From Sphaeroforma sirkka (taxonomy: Eukaryota; Opisthokonta; Ichthyosporea; Ichthyophonida): a stretch of DNA of 25,000 bases. The notes beneath the pieces were generated by a model. It did no database searches and was not told where the DNA came from. It was given only the letters and a program-made list of their open reading frames with translations. Made by a program: the position numbers and the translations under genes. Location of the stretch: NCBI GenBank assembly GCA_001586965.3, contig LUCW03001725.1, positions 1-25,000 on the forward strand, given 5' to 3'. Below are positions 1-9,060 of this stretch, one piece after another. Numbering within the stretch: position 1 is the stretch's first letter; the number at the start of each line of letters is the position of its first letter.

Positions 1-841
1 TACTCCTGTCTTTAACGCGCTAATTATAAACCAAGTAGGTGGCTTACTACATGTACACTTGGCGATAATAAAACAACGTAAATCTGTGGATAAATAAATA
101 AAACAACTTGCAGGTGCCATTTATTAATAAAAAACAACGTAGAAAATATAGATAAATAAAACCATGCTGTAATATAATAGGTTTAAAAAAAATAAATTAT
201 GTGTTTATGCTCATACATTTGAAGTTGGGGAGATTGTCCGCTGACACTAAGCCTGACATAAGCATACAAAAAAGCAAAACAAAATAAATAAAAATCCTTG
301 TAACTGACGACCCCATTTCAATTTTATAACTATATCTATGACTAAAAGGAAAGTATGTTATGTACATAACACATGTACGGTGAAGGTGGGAAAAGCTAAT
401 GAAATTACATTACAACACATTTAGACCCCAACTAAGAATTTGTATAATTTGACAGTGATTGATTTTGATGGTGAGTGTATATAGTTTTGGTAATCATGCA
501 GTGCCTACCTGAATTGACTCAGCGCATATCTTCCATTGCCGACTCGCTTGGCCCAAGCTTCAAACGGGAATTTACTGACCAATTCTTCTCATCAATCTTT
601 CCTGCAAAACACAACAGCGACTACGAGAGCTATACCATATTGTGTTCATACATTGTAACATACATACTTGTCGTTTTGGTTTTGAAATAAATATCCCCAC
701 TGATAACATCTCTTATTTACCCCAAAGAGATATTAGCATACCATATTACGGTATAAGTATTGCCCGATATTTCACTCCAGCGGCTGACGATAATCGCAAT
801 CCAGACAGGGCAGGTGGAAGTCTCAGTGATAATGCGGCAGG
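1..841. other. AT-rich intergenic DNA, no gene seen
   Basis: I find no convincing coding region here; the open frames are short, start at unremarkable places and have no recognisable motif. Bases 67-125 and 126-178 are an imperfect direct repeat (both begin with an AATAAAA...CAACGTA motif and run into GATAAATAAA). The right border is the terminal CA of an inverted LTR at 842. Confidence 0.6.
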
Positions 842-1368
842 TGCAAACTTCGATGTATATTTTTTATATTTTAAACTATGTTATTAAACCAAGATACAAT
901 TTAAGTCGGTTGGATTTAGCAGTGGTAGCTTGCGTAAGAATGATCAGGACTGCCTCTTGGTAAGAGCCTTGGCTTTTATCTCGATCACACAGGACATACC
1001 TCTAGTTGTTTTTTTTTTTAATAAAATAATTTTCTCTAGAAGTATTAAGTGTTCATAAACCACGTACTTAATGTGAAAGATAGACATAATAACGTAAGTC
1101 AAGTTACTACATTGGCTAATATAAATAAAAGTTCCATCTGAAGAAAAGTATAAAAAAAGAAAAGAGACTTATTGGCTTTGAGGGTGGCAGGAAGACCAAA
1201 ACCTGTAAGTAGTAGTTCAGAGATTATAAAACTTAGTTTATAATATCCTACATCTACTACTATCGTCTCAAATAGGTCCAATAAATTATCATAAATACAA
1301 TTAAAAACTAACATGTTATCTCATTTGATCTTGGTATTTTTAGACTGACTGGATACCGTATTTCTACA
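842..1368 (-). repeat. LTR of element A' (3' LTR, minus strand)
   Basis: Read on the minus strand this 527-bp block begins TGTAGAAATACGG and ends TTTGCA, giving TG...CA termini. It aligns almost end to end, in inverted orientation, with the LTR at 3572-4166. Shared blocks include GTCAGTCTAAA, AGATGTAGGATATTATAAACTAA, TTTTCTTCAGATGGAAC and CATCGAAGTTT (each seen in part). It directly follows the minus-strand pol remnant, so it is the 3' LTR of that element. It is visibly more diverged from the 3572 LTR than that LTR is from the 7960 fragment, so A' is an older insertion. Confidence 0.85.
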
Positions 1369-1806
1369 TTATTTTAACTCTACTCTCGAGCTCTTCTAAG
1401 TCAGTCAGATTTAATGTAACGTTGGCTGAATGAACCATAGCCCGGTTAGATAGGGCAACTTCAGTATCAGGAGGGGTAGACTCTGATATACGTAATTAAC
1501 AAATAGATTGTTGAAGTATCTTCTTCAGGTGTCTTTTAAGTAGTTTAATGTGAGCTTCAGGTTCTCTTAAAGCTTTGAGTCTTTGATCCATGGCCTTAGC
1601 TAGTTCCTTGTTTTACAATCTAATGCCGTCCCAATCGGCATTATCTCTACTGCATATTTGTTGATTGCATGTGTTGTATGAGTCTTGAGCTTTTGTTCAA
1701 ACTACTTAGACTCCTCTAGTTTAGTTAAGAACTCGGTTGAGGGTTTCTACTTAGGGGTACCTGCAGGACCGATGCAACAAACAATGGTGTGTTTCAAGGT
1801 GTCTTC
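1369..1806 (-). pseudogene. Element A' remnant between methyltransferase-like domain and LTR
   Basis: On the minus strand this continues the polyprotein after the NPPW domain. A GPAGTPK segment matches GPVGTSK at the same place in element B, and a KPSTEFLTKLEESK-like stretch follows, with stops. Lower down (about 1640-1500) is a charged, helical segment (MDQRLKALREPEAHIKLL) likely to form a coiled coil, and then a TPPDTEVALSNRAMVHSAN segment just before the LTR. No integrase motifs are present in the 440 bp available, so the integrase has been deleted. The parts lie in different frames with several stops. Confidence 0.6.
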
Positions 1807-2103
1807 TTAATAGAATAGGATCCCTGATACAAAAAACGTGTCGGTTTCACGGTCGACAAAGATAGGTTCGTCTTGTATCATATTAATTAAATCACGCATC
1901 CATGGGTCAGAGCTGCGCAAGGGACAACACAGCGTAATGGTAGACTTAGTAAAATTAACATAATTTAACAACTGTGCGATAAGTTGCCAAGGTGGATTAG
2001 CCCAAGCATTATGCTTTGGTAAGTCAAGTTGAAAGGCATCACCTTTAAGAGGAGTCAACAACCTATATTCAGAAACCTGTTTGTTTTGTTCTGTGACGAA
2101 CAT
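1807..2103 (-). pseudogene. Methyltransferase-like (NPPW) domain of element A' pol
   Basis: A 98-codon open frame on the minus strand carries the N-x-F-V start region, an F-Q-L-D-L stretch and the AWANPPW motif at 1987-1998, followed by LLNYV...TLCCP and DPWMRDL. NPPW matches catalytic motif IV of adenine-N6 methyltransferases ([DNS]PP[YFW]), and the layout resembles the Dam-like domain of DIRS retrotransposons. The same domain occurs in elements B (8641) and C (14255). Whether it ever methylates DNA is inference; an S-adenosylmethionine-binding motif is not evident. It follows RNase H, as in C. Confidence 0.7.
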
Positions 2104-2127
2104 ATTAATAGTAAATGGACCCCATCT

Positions 2128-2868
2128 TCATTGAGCGAGGTTAAAACATTTCTTATTAAGTATCCCATCGGTTTCTAATAACTCTTTAACTGATTTTTGG
2201 TAGTCAGGGACAAGTCGAGAGAGCATGTCAGGAAGATGGTTATGTATTCCTGGTATGTGTGTTATATTAAAAGTGAACTTGGCAATAATGTCATGCCAGC
2301 GGCTCACCAACTGTGAACCAGGGTTCATGTCTTTTAAATATGTTAAAGACTTTTGATCACAGGCGACAGTGAAGTAACTTTCATAAAGGTAGTCTTTAAA
2401 TGTCTTAGCGCAGAGTAATTCCGTTGACTCTTATTATAACTCTTGCTAAATAATTGTATGTAACGTGATTTACCATCTATCGTTTGGTATAACACTCCAC
2501 CTATTGCTCGGTCTAAAGCGTCGGTTACTACTTTGGAATGGGACGCCATCCACAGGGTATTGCATAATGGGGCGTCCATTACTTTGATTTTGACTAGCTT
2601 GAATACATCCTCACATTCTTTAGTCAGAACTTTTCCAAATGTCCTTTGTGCAGCCGTAGGTGACTGAAACGCTTTGAGTGATAAGAAAGATGAGGTACCG
2701 AATCGAGAAGAAGTTAACAAACCCACAAACAGAGTTCACATCTCTTACAGTAATCGGTGTTGATAAATCCAACAGAAATAGTTTCTTGCCAGGATCAATT
2801 TCTACCCCTGCTGCAGACACCTTGTAACCAAGTGAGTGTATAGGATCTTTAGCAAAAGAACACTTGTC
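2128..2868 (-). pseudogene. Element A' reverse transcriptase C-terminus and RNase H
   Basis: Minus-strand fragments in three frames rebuild the end of a Ty3-type RT (DKCSFAKDPIHSLGYKVSAA, then a VNSVCGFVNFFS segment) and an RNase H with VVTDALDRAIGGVLYQ, whose Asp is the first catalytic residue. Residues QELLDIVT, which hold the catalytic Glu in element A, are missing because of a ~33-bp deletion with TTAC microhomology, so the enzyme would be dead. After it comes NPGSQLVSRWHD...PDMLSR, which leads into the methyltransferase-like domain. The RT palm with YxDD is absent: homology stops at about 2868, where unrelated sequence starts. Closest relative in the window is element A at 7410-7957. Confidence 0.85.
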
Positions 2869-2869
2869 A

Positions 2870-3562
2870 TGTTCCATATATTTGCTTGCTGACCTACTAA
2901 GTAGAGTACCCACCTCTGTGGTACGGATCGGGTCTGCGCCGTGTAGTGCCGCGGAATAGGTTAGTGCAGAGTATGAAATACCAAAGAGGACCAGGTTATC
3001 CATCATAATTCGGTCGAGGAGCAAGGATGGGGTAAGCCAATGCCGCACCAGACCACGGATGAATTCGGTATGTGTCGGCTGGATCGGAAGTATTATAGGC
3101 GGAACAAACAAGGTTTGAACCGAAATTTGGAAGTAGTACTTCAACAGCGTGATTAGCCGGGGTATGGGGAACATCTGTTGATGTGTCAGGGACGGGTGAG
3201 GGTACGGTGGTTCTTCAACATGCTGGATAAAGGATCCAAGGTGTTCGTGGAGGGTCCAGATACCGTGGAAGTTGTGGCAATCCTGTAATTGCTGAAGGAG
3301 GTCAGGGCCAATGGGCGGTAGTTTTGGACCTACCAGGATGCGTCGAATCAGTTGTTGGATGCAGGCTGAAGTGGCTGGTAGTGAACTTGTGGCTACCGGG
3401 GCAGACAGGGCAGAGACAGCCGTCGGTGCGGTAGTCGAGCAATGTGAACATGTACGTATTCGTTACAATCATAGCACAGAGCCGGATTGGTGTAGATTCG
3501 AAGCAGTAATTGAAGCTGTCGTGTCTGACCGTGTCTCGGTTTGAGGTTGGCGGTTTACCCAT
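2870..3562 (-). pseudogene. Non-TE coding remnant with B-box-like Cys/His motif
   Basis: This GC-richer block lies between RT of A' and the LTR of A. The minus strand begins with an ATG at 3562 and reads DSFNYCFESTPIRLC, and then, after a 2-bp TG duplication that shifts the frame, YDCNEYVHVHIARLPHRRLSL. The C-x9-C-x2-C...H...H layout recalls the B-box zinc finger family. Farther on, about 180 open codons (QQLIRRILVGPKLPPIGPDL and on) are followed, after another shift, by a Pro/Asn-rich stretch (VPHTPANHAVEVLLPNFGSN). It is not similar to the gag or pol of the other elements. It could be a captured or interrupted host gene; no parent is identified. Confidence 0.45.
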
Positions 3563-3571
3563 AACCAGTTG

Positions 3572-4166
3572 TGTAGAAATACGGCCTCCGGTCAGTCTAA
3601 AATATCAAGATCAATTGAGATAATACATTGGTTTTTATTTGTATTTTTAAATAATTAGTACAAGCTCTTTTTCCAATATTTCCAAAGTGTTCTAAATTCA
3701 CTTTGATGGCTCCAATAGCCTGAGTATTTGGTATGACTCATCTACTTGGACCTATTTGAGACATTAGTAGATGTAGGATATTATAAACTAAATTTTATAA
3801 TCTCCGAACTACTACTTATTGATTTTGGTCCTCCCGCCAATCTCCAAAAATCCAATAAGTCTTTCTTTTTTTTAACTTTTCTTCAGATGGAACTTTATTT
3901 ATATCAGCTAATGTATTAACGTGACTTACGTTATTATGTCTATTTACAAATTAGGCAAGTGGTCATGAACATTTAGTACTTCTAGTGAAAATTATTCAAT
4001 AAAGAACAGCTAGAGGTACGCCCTGTGTGATCGAGGATATTTAGGCTCTTAACAAGAGGCAGTCCCGATCATTCTTACACAAGCTACCACTGCTAAATCC
4101 TAACTGACTAAATTGTATTTTAGTTTAATATAGTTTGAAACCTAGTAATTTCCATCGAAGTTTACA
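3572..4166 (+). repeat. 5' LTR of element A
   Basis: The block starts TGTAGAAATACGG and ends GAAGTTTACA (TG...CA). It is inverted relative to 842-1368 and about 68 bp longer, because of extra sequence around 3660-3740. Its last ~114 bp recur almost unchanged at 7960-8083, the 3' end of the same element. No clear tRNA-complementary primer-binding site follows the terminal CA at 4166. The flank is the B-box-like remnant and shows no obvious target-site duplication. Confidence 0.88.
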
Positions 4167-4246
4167 TATTTTTTCAGTTATTTAGTAGTTACAGTAGTGT
4201 ACTGCTTCTAGACTGTCTGACATCGATTTACTATCCAGCAAATACT

Positions 4247-6229
4247 ATGGCTAAGGGTACTTCTAAAGGCAAGGGAGCCGCTAGCTCTAAGCCTGCTAAG
4301 CCTGCCGAGGTTCCTGAGGTCCCTGTGGAAACACCTAGCTTGTCTGGAGTTGAGCCTGCCGAGGATACTGTTGGGGAAGCAAATTCTGAGGGTTGGTACA
4401 GAGGATTATTCTGAGGATGACTCTGTCGGATCCTAAAGCCTTGGAAGAAGAGGTATCTACTACCGCGGAAAGGCTCTCGCCAGCGTCCGTGTATCACCTA
4501 GGAGTGAAGCTCAGGACCCCAGCTTGCCCCCCCTGACCACGTGCCGTCAAATATTGGGGATAAACGTCGAAAGGCTGGAAAATTCGTGGATACGAATGTC
4601 GGGGGGCATTATAACTCCACATCTAAAGGACACTCCAGCACAAATCCGGAGTGAAAAGGAAGTATTGGACCTGTCCGAAAATTTCGGTTTCGCCATCGAT
4701 GGAGAAGCCATTCCATTCAGCTCAAATCTTGGGGCCGAAGCTGAGGACGCCATAACTCGACAACGAGTGGTTGATCCTCTCAATCTCGACGCCAATTGAA
4801 CTGCACTGAAGCGCTCTTGAAGGAGCTAGCGGCAGCAGCAGTTGTGGACTCTATCGTGTCCCACTTGGCTGATATTCTTCCTATACCGAAGAAGAAAAAA
4901 AATTCGGGACGGGTTTCGAACCCGAGACCTACTGGTTTACCAGCCAGTATGTTTACCACTAAGCCAGTTACCACTGGCGAGAGAGATAATATTTCAAAAT
5001 TTAATCTCTATAGCTCTGGATGTTAGTTTCATTGACCATCCTCTTGACAAACCTAACCCTGTCAGAGGATATGATCGTATGGAACTCGATGAGGCTTACC
5101 ATCCTCGTAATATCGACCCTCATTTGCCAACCAACCCTGGTAATCACGATTTTGGCAATCGCTACACCAGTACCTCGTTAGAGAGTTCCTGCTCTAATCC
5201 TGAGGATGAGGAAGTGAGAACCAGACATACTCGTCTCAGGCTATTACGCTCTGGTATGCAAGTCCTTGAGGACCGTCTATTGAATGACTCTGACCTTGAC
5301 GATAGGATAGGAGAGTGGATAGACACATGGCACTAACAGCCCGTAGCACTGAGCATGAGCCTCGTGAACACTTAAACCAAGCTTTTATAAAGCAGCTAGG
5401 TAACGCGCAGGCTGAGGTCGATTTCTCTACTAGTGAGAGTACAGTGGAGATACTGAAGGCCTTCGACCAACTTAAGGAGTCTCCAGCCTTAATGCCTTTG
5501 TTTATTTCTGTGAGTCAGGTGAATGGCGAACTATCTTGAAGGCCCATGAGCCCAACTGAAAGTCCTACCCTGGCACCAGTTGCGTGATAGTATACTTAAC
5601 ACCTTTTGAAGATGCACGTGACCGTGAACTTCTAGAGTCTCGCAAGTTCTTTGCGAACGATACCACTATTCGAGGTGCTCTAGCTCATATGACACATATG
5701 AATACCGGATGGGTGGTCGTACCTATACTGGCAAATATTCATTAATTTGTCAGATGATGGAGACTCTGGAGCTAACCTTTTTAAGAAAGTCAATGATGAC
5801 ATCATCGCCTATGGTGATTTATGATCTATGCCTTGGTCTGTCTTTGAGAAGATAGTTCACAAGCATACCAATCCCCTCTACTAGAGTACTTAGTACCACG
5901 AGCTACACACCAGCCCACTAAGCGAAACGCAGTAGAGACTACCACTGCGCGTAGTACTAAGAAACCTCGCACTACTACTGGAGGGGGGTACTGGCTCTAC
6001 TTCTACCGAACCGAAAGGTGAAAAGAAGGTGAGAGCGCCTTGCAAGAAGTGTGGTTACAACCTCACAAAACGTAATGGCAAGTGGAATGGTAGACACGAC
6101 CCTGTTAAGTGTGCACCAGGCAAGCCAGATTTTGGACACTATATGAAAGAGTGTGTTATTTGCAAGGGTACTAACGGTTGGCACAAAGAGGATTGTAAGG
6201 ACTTACCGGACGTCCAAGTTAAGCACTGA
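4247..6229 (+). pseudogene. gag: Element A gag, frameshifted, with C-terminal zinc knuckles
   Basis: The likely start is the ATG at 4247, 80 bp after the LTR, opening a Lys/Ala/Pro/Glu-rich N-terminus (MAKGTSKGKGAASSKPAKPA) that runs 55 codons to TGA at 4412. The rest is spread over frames: 4524-4799, 4796-4894, then, after a tRNA-like insertion, 4975-5336, 5315-5539, and shorter pieces such as DARDRELLESRKFFANDTT near 5610. At 6029-6229 lie two Cys/His clusters: CKKCGYNL...H...C and CVICKGTNGWHKEDC (C-x2-C-x6-H-x3-C). These are expected to bind nucleic acid, but their spacing departs from the retroviral C-x2-C-x4-H-x4-C knuckle. Gag would form the particle; this copy cannot make it. Confidence 0.75.
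4895..4973 (-). ncRNA. tRNA-like Pol III unit (tRNA-Thr-like pseudogene or SINE)
   Basis: On the minus strand there is a consensus A box (TGGCTTAGTGG, 4956-4966), a B box (GGTTCGAAACC, 4912-4922) and a run of eight T (4895-4902) directly downstream, the normal Pol III terminator. The T arm has four of five pairs with a TTCGAAA loop; the anticodon arm is ACTGG/CCAGT with an eight-base loop containing GGT (Thr anticodon if one base is extra); the D stem has one mismatch. The acceptor strands (TGGTAAC and CCCGAAT) do not pair, so this is not a working tRNA. It interrupts element A gag, so it was probably inserted there as a tRNA-derived retroelement. Confidence 0.6.
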
Positions 6230-6239
6230 CAGTACCATA

Positions 6240-6700
6240 TGTGTGCACTAGAGCAAGATTATGAGAAAATGTTCAATAAAATCTATACCAAAGGAGATGA
6301 ACGTATCTTCAAACGGTTTTCGTAAATGGAGAAAAAAGTTATGGCACTATTTGATCCAGGGCTGAAGTCTCTGCTATTCACGCCGAGTAGCCTACGCTAC
6401 AGATATGGCTGTCCATAACGAAACAACTGATTTAATCTTGGGAAATGGCAAAGTTACTACTTGCGAACAAGCCATTGACTATCCACACATAATGCTGTCA
6501 GATAGAAGAGAAGTGAAGACTCACCTAATCGTTACTGACATGTCTCAGAAATACGATTTAATTATAGGTATGACTGATCTTCTCAGTTTAGGTATAACAC
6601 TCACTGGTCTGCCTAATGGGCTAGACCCGAATAAAGATCAGTCAGATGATAATATGTTAAAGATACCTAAACCTCCGGAAGGTGAAGCAAAGGATATAAT
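6240..6700 (+). pseudogene. Element A aspartic protease, active site damaged
   Basis: After gag the frame at 6330-6365 gives VMALFDPG, and after loss of one G the next frame gives AEVSAIHA. Together they cover the D-[ST]-G-A signature of retropepsins, with Pro replacing Thr/Ser. The frame from 6405 continues with DLILGNGKVTT, HLIVTDMSQKYDLIIGMTDLL (the hydrophobic-G flap-end region typical of these proteases) and LGITLTG. The protease would cut the Gag-Pol polyprotein. The shift and the DPG substitution make it inactive. Confidence 0.75.
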
Positions 6701-7957
6701 TCCGCACTTCACCGATATAATTATGGACTTAATTATACAAAACAGGAAGATTGCAATAACTGACTGGTGTATGTTTAAGTTCTCTAATGGGTACGTTAGA
6801 CTTGACTTAACAAACGTCGACTTCTCTAAGTTAAAGTGTCCTTCACATAACTACGTGAGTTGGAGACACAAAGACGTTGTCAAAACCCAAATCGAAGATT
6901 GGTTAAAACAGGGTCTAATTGAAATCAATTATGATGCAACCCCAGTTAACTTAGCTCTCTTTAGCGGTCGATCAATATAAATCTGATGGAACGTTTAGTA
7001 AAACAAGAGTAGTACTAGACCTGTCGCCAATCAACAAACTAATTCCGCAACATAGTTTTCCCTTACCTAAGATAAGCGAGATACTACGCAAAATGGAGGG
7101 TGCGACTATCTTTTCCAAGATAGACTTAAAAGCTGCATTCCATCAACTACAGATATATGAGCCTCATAGGAAATACTTTTCCTTTACTTGGCAAGGTAAG
7201 AAGTACCAGTTTAAAGGTGCACCTGAAGGCTTACACATGTTACCTTCTTTCTTCCAACAAGTTATGATGGAATTATTTGCGGACCTGTCGTATAACGTAT
7301 CAGTCTATTTAGATGATATAGTTATCTTTACAAAGACAGCACATGAACATGCTAAACTCGTTAAAGAAGTCTTAAAGCGACTTAATCATGCTAAACTTAA
7401 GATTAACGAAGACAAGTGTTCTTTTGCTAAAGATACTATACACTTACTTGGCTACAAAGTATCTGCAGCAGGGGTAGAAATTCATCCTGGCAAGAAACAG
7501 TTTCTGTTGGATTTATCAACACCAATTACTGGAAGAGATGTGAACTCTGTGTGTGGGTTTGTTAACTTCTTCTCGGATTCGGTACCGCATCTTTCTCATT
7601 ACTTAAAGCCTTTCAGTCACCTACGGCTGCACAAAGGACCTTTGGGAAAGCTTTGGACTAAAGAATGTGATGATGCATTTAAACTAGTCAAAAGTAGAGT
7701 AATGGACGCACCCATCATGCAGTACCCTGTGGATGGTGTCCCATTCCAAGTAGCAACCGACGCTTCAGATCGAGCGGTAGGTGGAGTGCTTTACCAAACG
7801 ATAAATGGTAAACCGCGTTACATACAATTCTTTCAATGGAATTACCCTACCGTTAAACAAGAGCTCCTTGATATAGTTACTGCGCTAAGACAGTTTAAAG
7901 ACTACCTTTATGGATGTTACTTTACTGTCGCCTGTGATCAAAAGTCTTTAACATACT
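6701..7957 (+). pseudogene. pol: Element A reverse transcriptase and RNase H (truncated)
   Basis: The linker ends in VVKTQIEDWLKQGLIEINYD, which is the start of the RT fold. A one-base problem near 6965 shifts the frame; then come TRVVLDLSPINKLIPQ, KIDLKAAFHQL (motif A), GAPEGLHMLPSFFQQ (motif B) and VYLDDIVIF (the YxDD catalytic site, within 7300-7330). The long open frame 7093-7955 goes on through LGYKVSAAG and the connection into RNase H (VATDASDRAVGGVLYQ; KQELLDIVTALRQF; ACDQKSL), so all three acidic residues are present. About eight residues after YIQFF are deleted in frame. The sequence stops at ACDQKSLTYL and runs straight into LTR sequence at 7960, so everything downstream is lost. 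Confidence 0.9.
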
Positions 7958-7959
7958 TA

Positions 7960-8083
7960 AGGCTCTTAACTAGAGGCAGTCCCGATCATTCTTACACAAG
8001 CTACCACTGCTAAATCCTAACTGACTAAATTGTATTTTAGTTTAATATAGTTTGAAACCTAGTAATTTCCATCGAAGTTTACA
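7960..8083 (+). repeat. 3' LTR end of element A
   Basis: This matches the last ~114 bp of the LTR at 4053-4166 with one or two differences seen (AACAAG versus AACTAG) and ends in the same TTTACA. It is fused directly to the RNase H codons before it through the shared bases TTA. The near identity suggests that both ends belong to one fairly recent insertion that later lost its middle. The next base, 8084, starts element B RNase H. Confidence 0.88.
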
Positions 8084-8600
8084 CTTATGCCTTTCGAACA
8101 TTCACGATGTCACAAGGCTAGATTGGCAGCGTTGTGGGTTGAAGAATGTGATGATGCCTTTTAGCAGCTCAAAACAGTGGTTCAGCGGGCTCCAGTAGTC
8201 CAGCCACCGAAACATGGAGTACCATTCATGGTGGCTACAGACGCATCCGACATGGCGTTAGGAGGCGTTCTGTATCAAATGATTGACGGGAAACCGAGAT
8301 ACGTGCAGTTCTTTAGCAGGGCTATGGACTCGTCACAAATCAACTACCCGACGGTGCAACAAGAGCTGTTGGCTATTGTGACTGCACTCACTCATTTTAA
8401 GGACTGGGGATTTTAGAACCCCAACTCACAATTGGTCAGTCGATGGCACGATACGAATGCAAATTTTCCATTTAGCATCACACATACCGGGGATGCATAC
8501 TCACTTATCGGATATGCTGTCACGCTTTGTACCGTACTTCAACAAAATGGGCCGAGAGTTACTAGCTACGGATTGGATGGCCAATTCTAGATGGTTTAAG
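8084..8600 (+). pseudogene. Element B RNase H, 5' truncated
   Basis: The first codons (MPFEHSRCHKARLAALWVEE) match the RT-RNase H connection of element A (KPFSHLRLHKGPLGKLWTKE). The RNase H core follows with VATDASDMALGGVLYQ (first Asp) and QQELLAIVTALTHF (Glu). After HFKD at 8403 the part with the third Asp is deleted, and the sequence resumes at NPNSQLVSRWHD, then DMLSRFVPYFNK in another frame. The deletion joint carries GGGGATTTTAG (8406-8416). There is an in-frame TAG near 8162. RT itself is missing upstream, where element A sits. Confidence 0.85.
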
Positions 8601-8617
8601 ATTGCGACAACAGGGTT

Positions 8618-8639
8618 TTAGGGTTTTATAAAACCCTAA
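8618..8639. repeat. Telomere-like head-to-head palindrome
   Basis: Bases 8618-8639 are a perfect 22-bp palindrome made of a TTAGGGTTTTA half and its inverted copy; a further GGGTTTTA unit precedes it (8613-8620). It interrupts the element B frame just before the methyltransferase-like domain: A' has Trp-Gly-Pro-Phe-Thr codons there, and B keeps only the outer ones. Confidence 0.75.
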
Positions 8640-8990
8640 TACCCTTGACATGTTTGCAGCACATCATAATGCGCAGCTGCTGCGATACCGGACTCTGAAA
8701 CATCCAGAAGGTGATGAGTTTCAAATCGACTTAACAGATGAGAACGCATGGGCGAATCCACCGTGGTTGTTGATATCACAGTTGCTAATTATGTACATAT
8801 ACAAGATGCTACCATCACGTTGTGTTGTCCCGTAAGACATTCAGATAAATAGCTCCCACAGTTGATATCGATGATACAATGTGAGCCCATATATGTGGAT
8901 AGAGAGGTAGATACTTTCTCTACCAGGGTACCCGTGCAGGTCAGAAGATGCCTTGGCGATATACAATCATATGTCGAATAGGTCCAGTTG
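8640..8990 (+). pseudogene. Methyltransferase-like (NPPW) domain of element B pol
   Basis: The domain begins LDMFAAHHNAQLLRY (the D-x-FA motif and conserved N-A-Q-L), continues F-Q-I-D-L and AWANPPW (8755-8766), then LLISQLL, and after a frameshift near 8800 the D-A-T-I-T-L-C-C-P and QLISMIQCEPIYVDREVDTF regions. It ends with IGPVGTSK near 8985. It parallels A' and C. NPPW matches adenine-methyltransferase motif IV; activity is not shown. Frameshifts and a stop show that this copy is dead. Confidence 0.72.
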
Positions 8991-9012
8991 GAACATCCAA
9001 ATGAACACAGTT

Positions 9013-9060
9013 CGAGACCTTCAAGGGTTTAGAGTTTAGGGTTTTAGCGAGACCTTCAAG
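9013..9060. repeat. Telomere-like insertion with 13-bp target-site duplication
   Basis: CGAGACCTTCAAG is present at 9013-9025 and again at 9048-9060. Between them lie 22 bp made of TTTAGAG, TTTAGGG and TTTTAG units (9026-9047). Ignoring one copy of the repeat and the insert leaves one continuous reading frame from QFETFK into RKVEESK, so this is an insertion into coding sequence. Confidence 0.85.

Noticed and set aside
475-963. Three overlapping short plus-strand ORFs
   Set aside because: AT-rich, mutually overlapping in different frames, without motifs; the last runs into the LTR.
3311-3544. 77-residue plus-strand ORF
   Set aside because: It is antisense to the better supported Cys/His-rich minus-strand frame and has low-complexity Ala/Val/Glu composition.
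4895-4973. A functional tRNA-Thr gene
   Set aside because: Acceptor strands do not pair, the anticodon loop has eight bases and the D stem has a mismatch.
5050-5065. CCTAACCCTG as another telomere-like patch
   Set aside because: It lies in continuous gag coding sequence (DKPNPVRG) with no lesion, and matches the repeat poorly.
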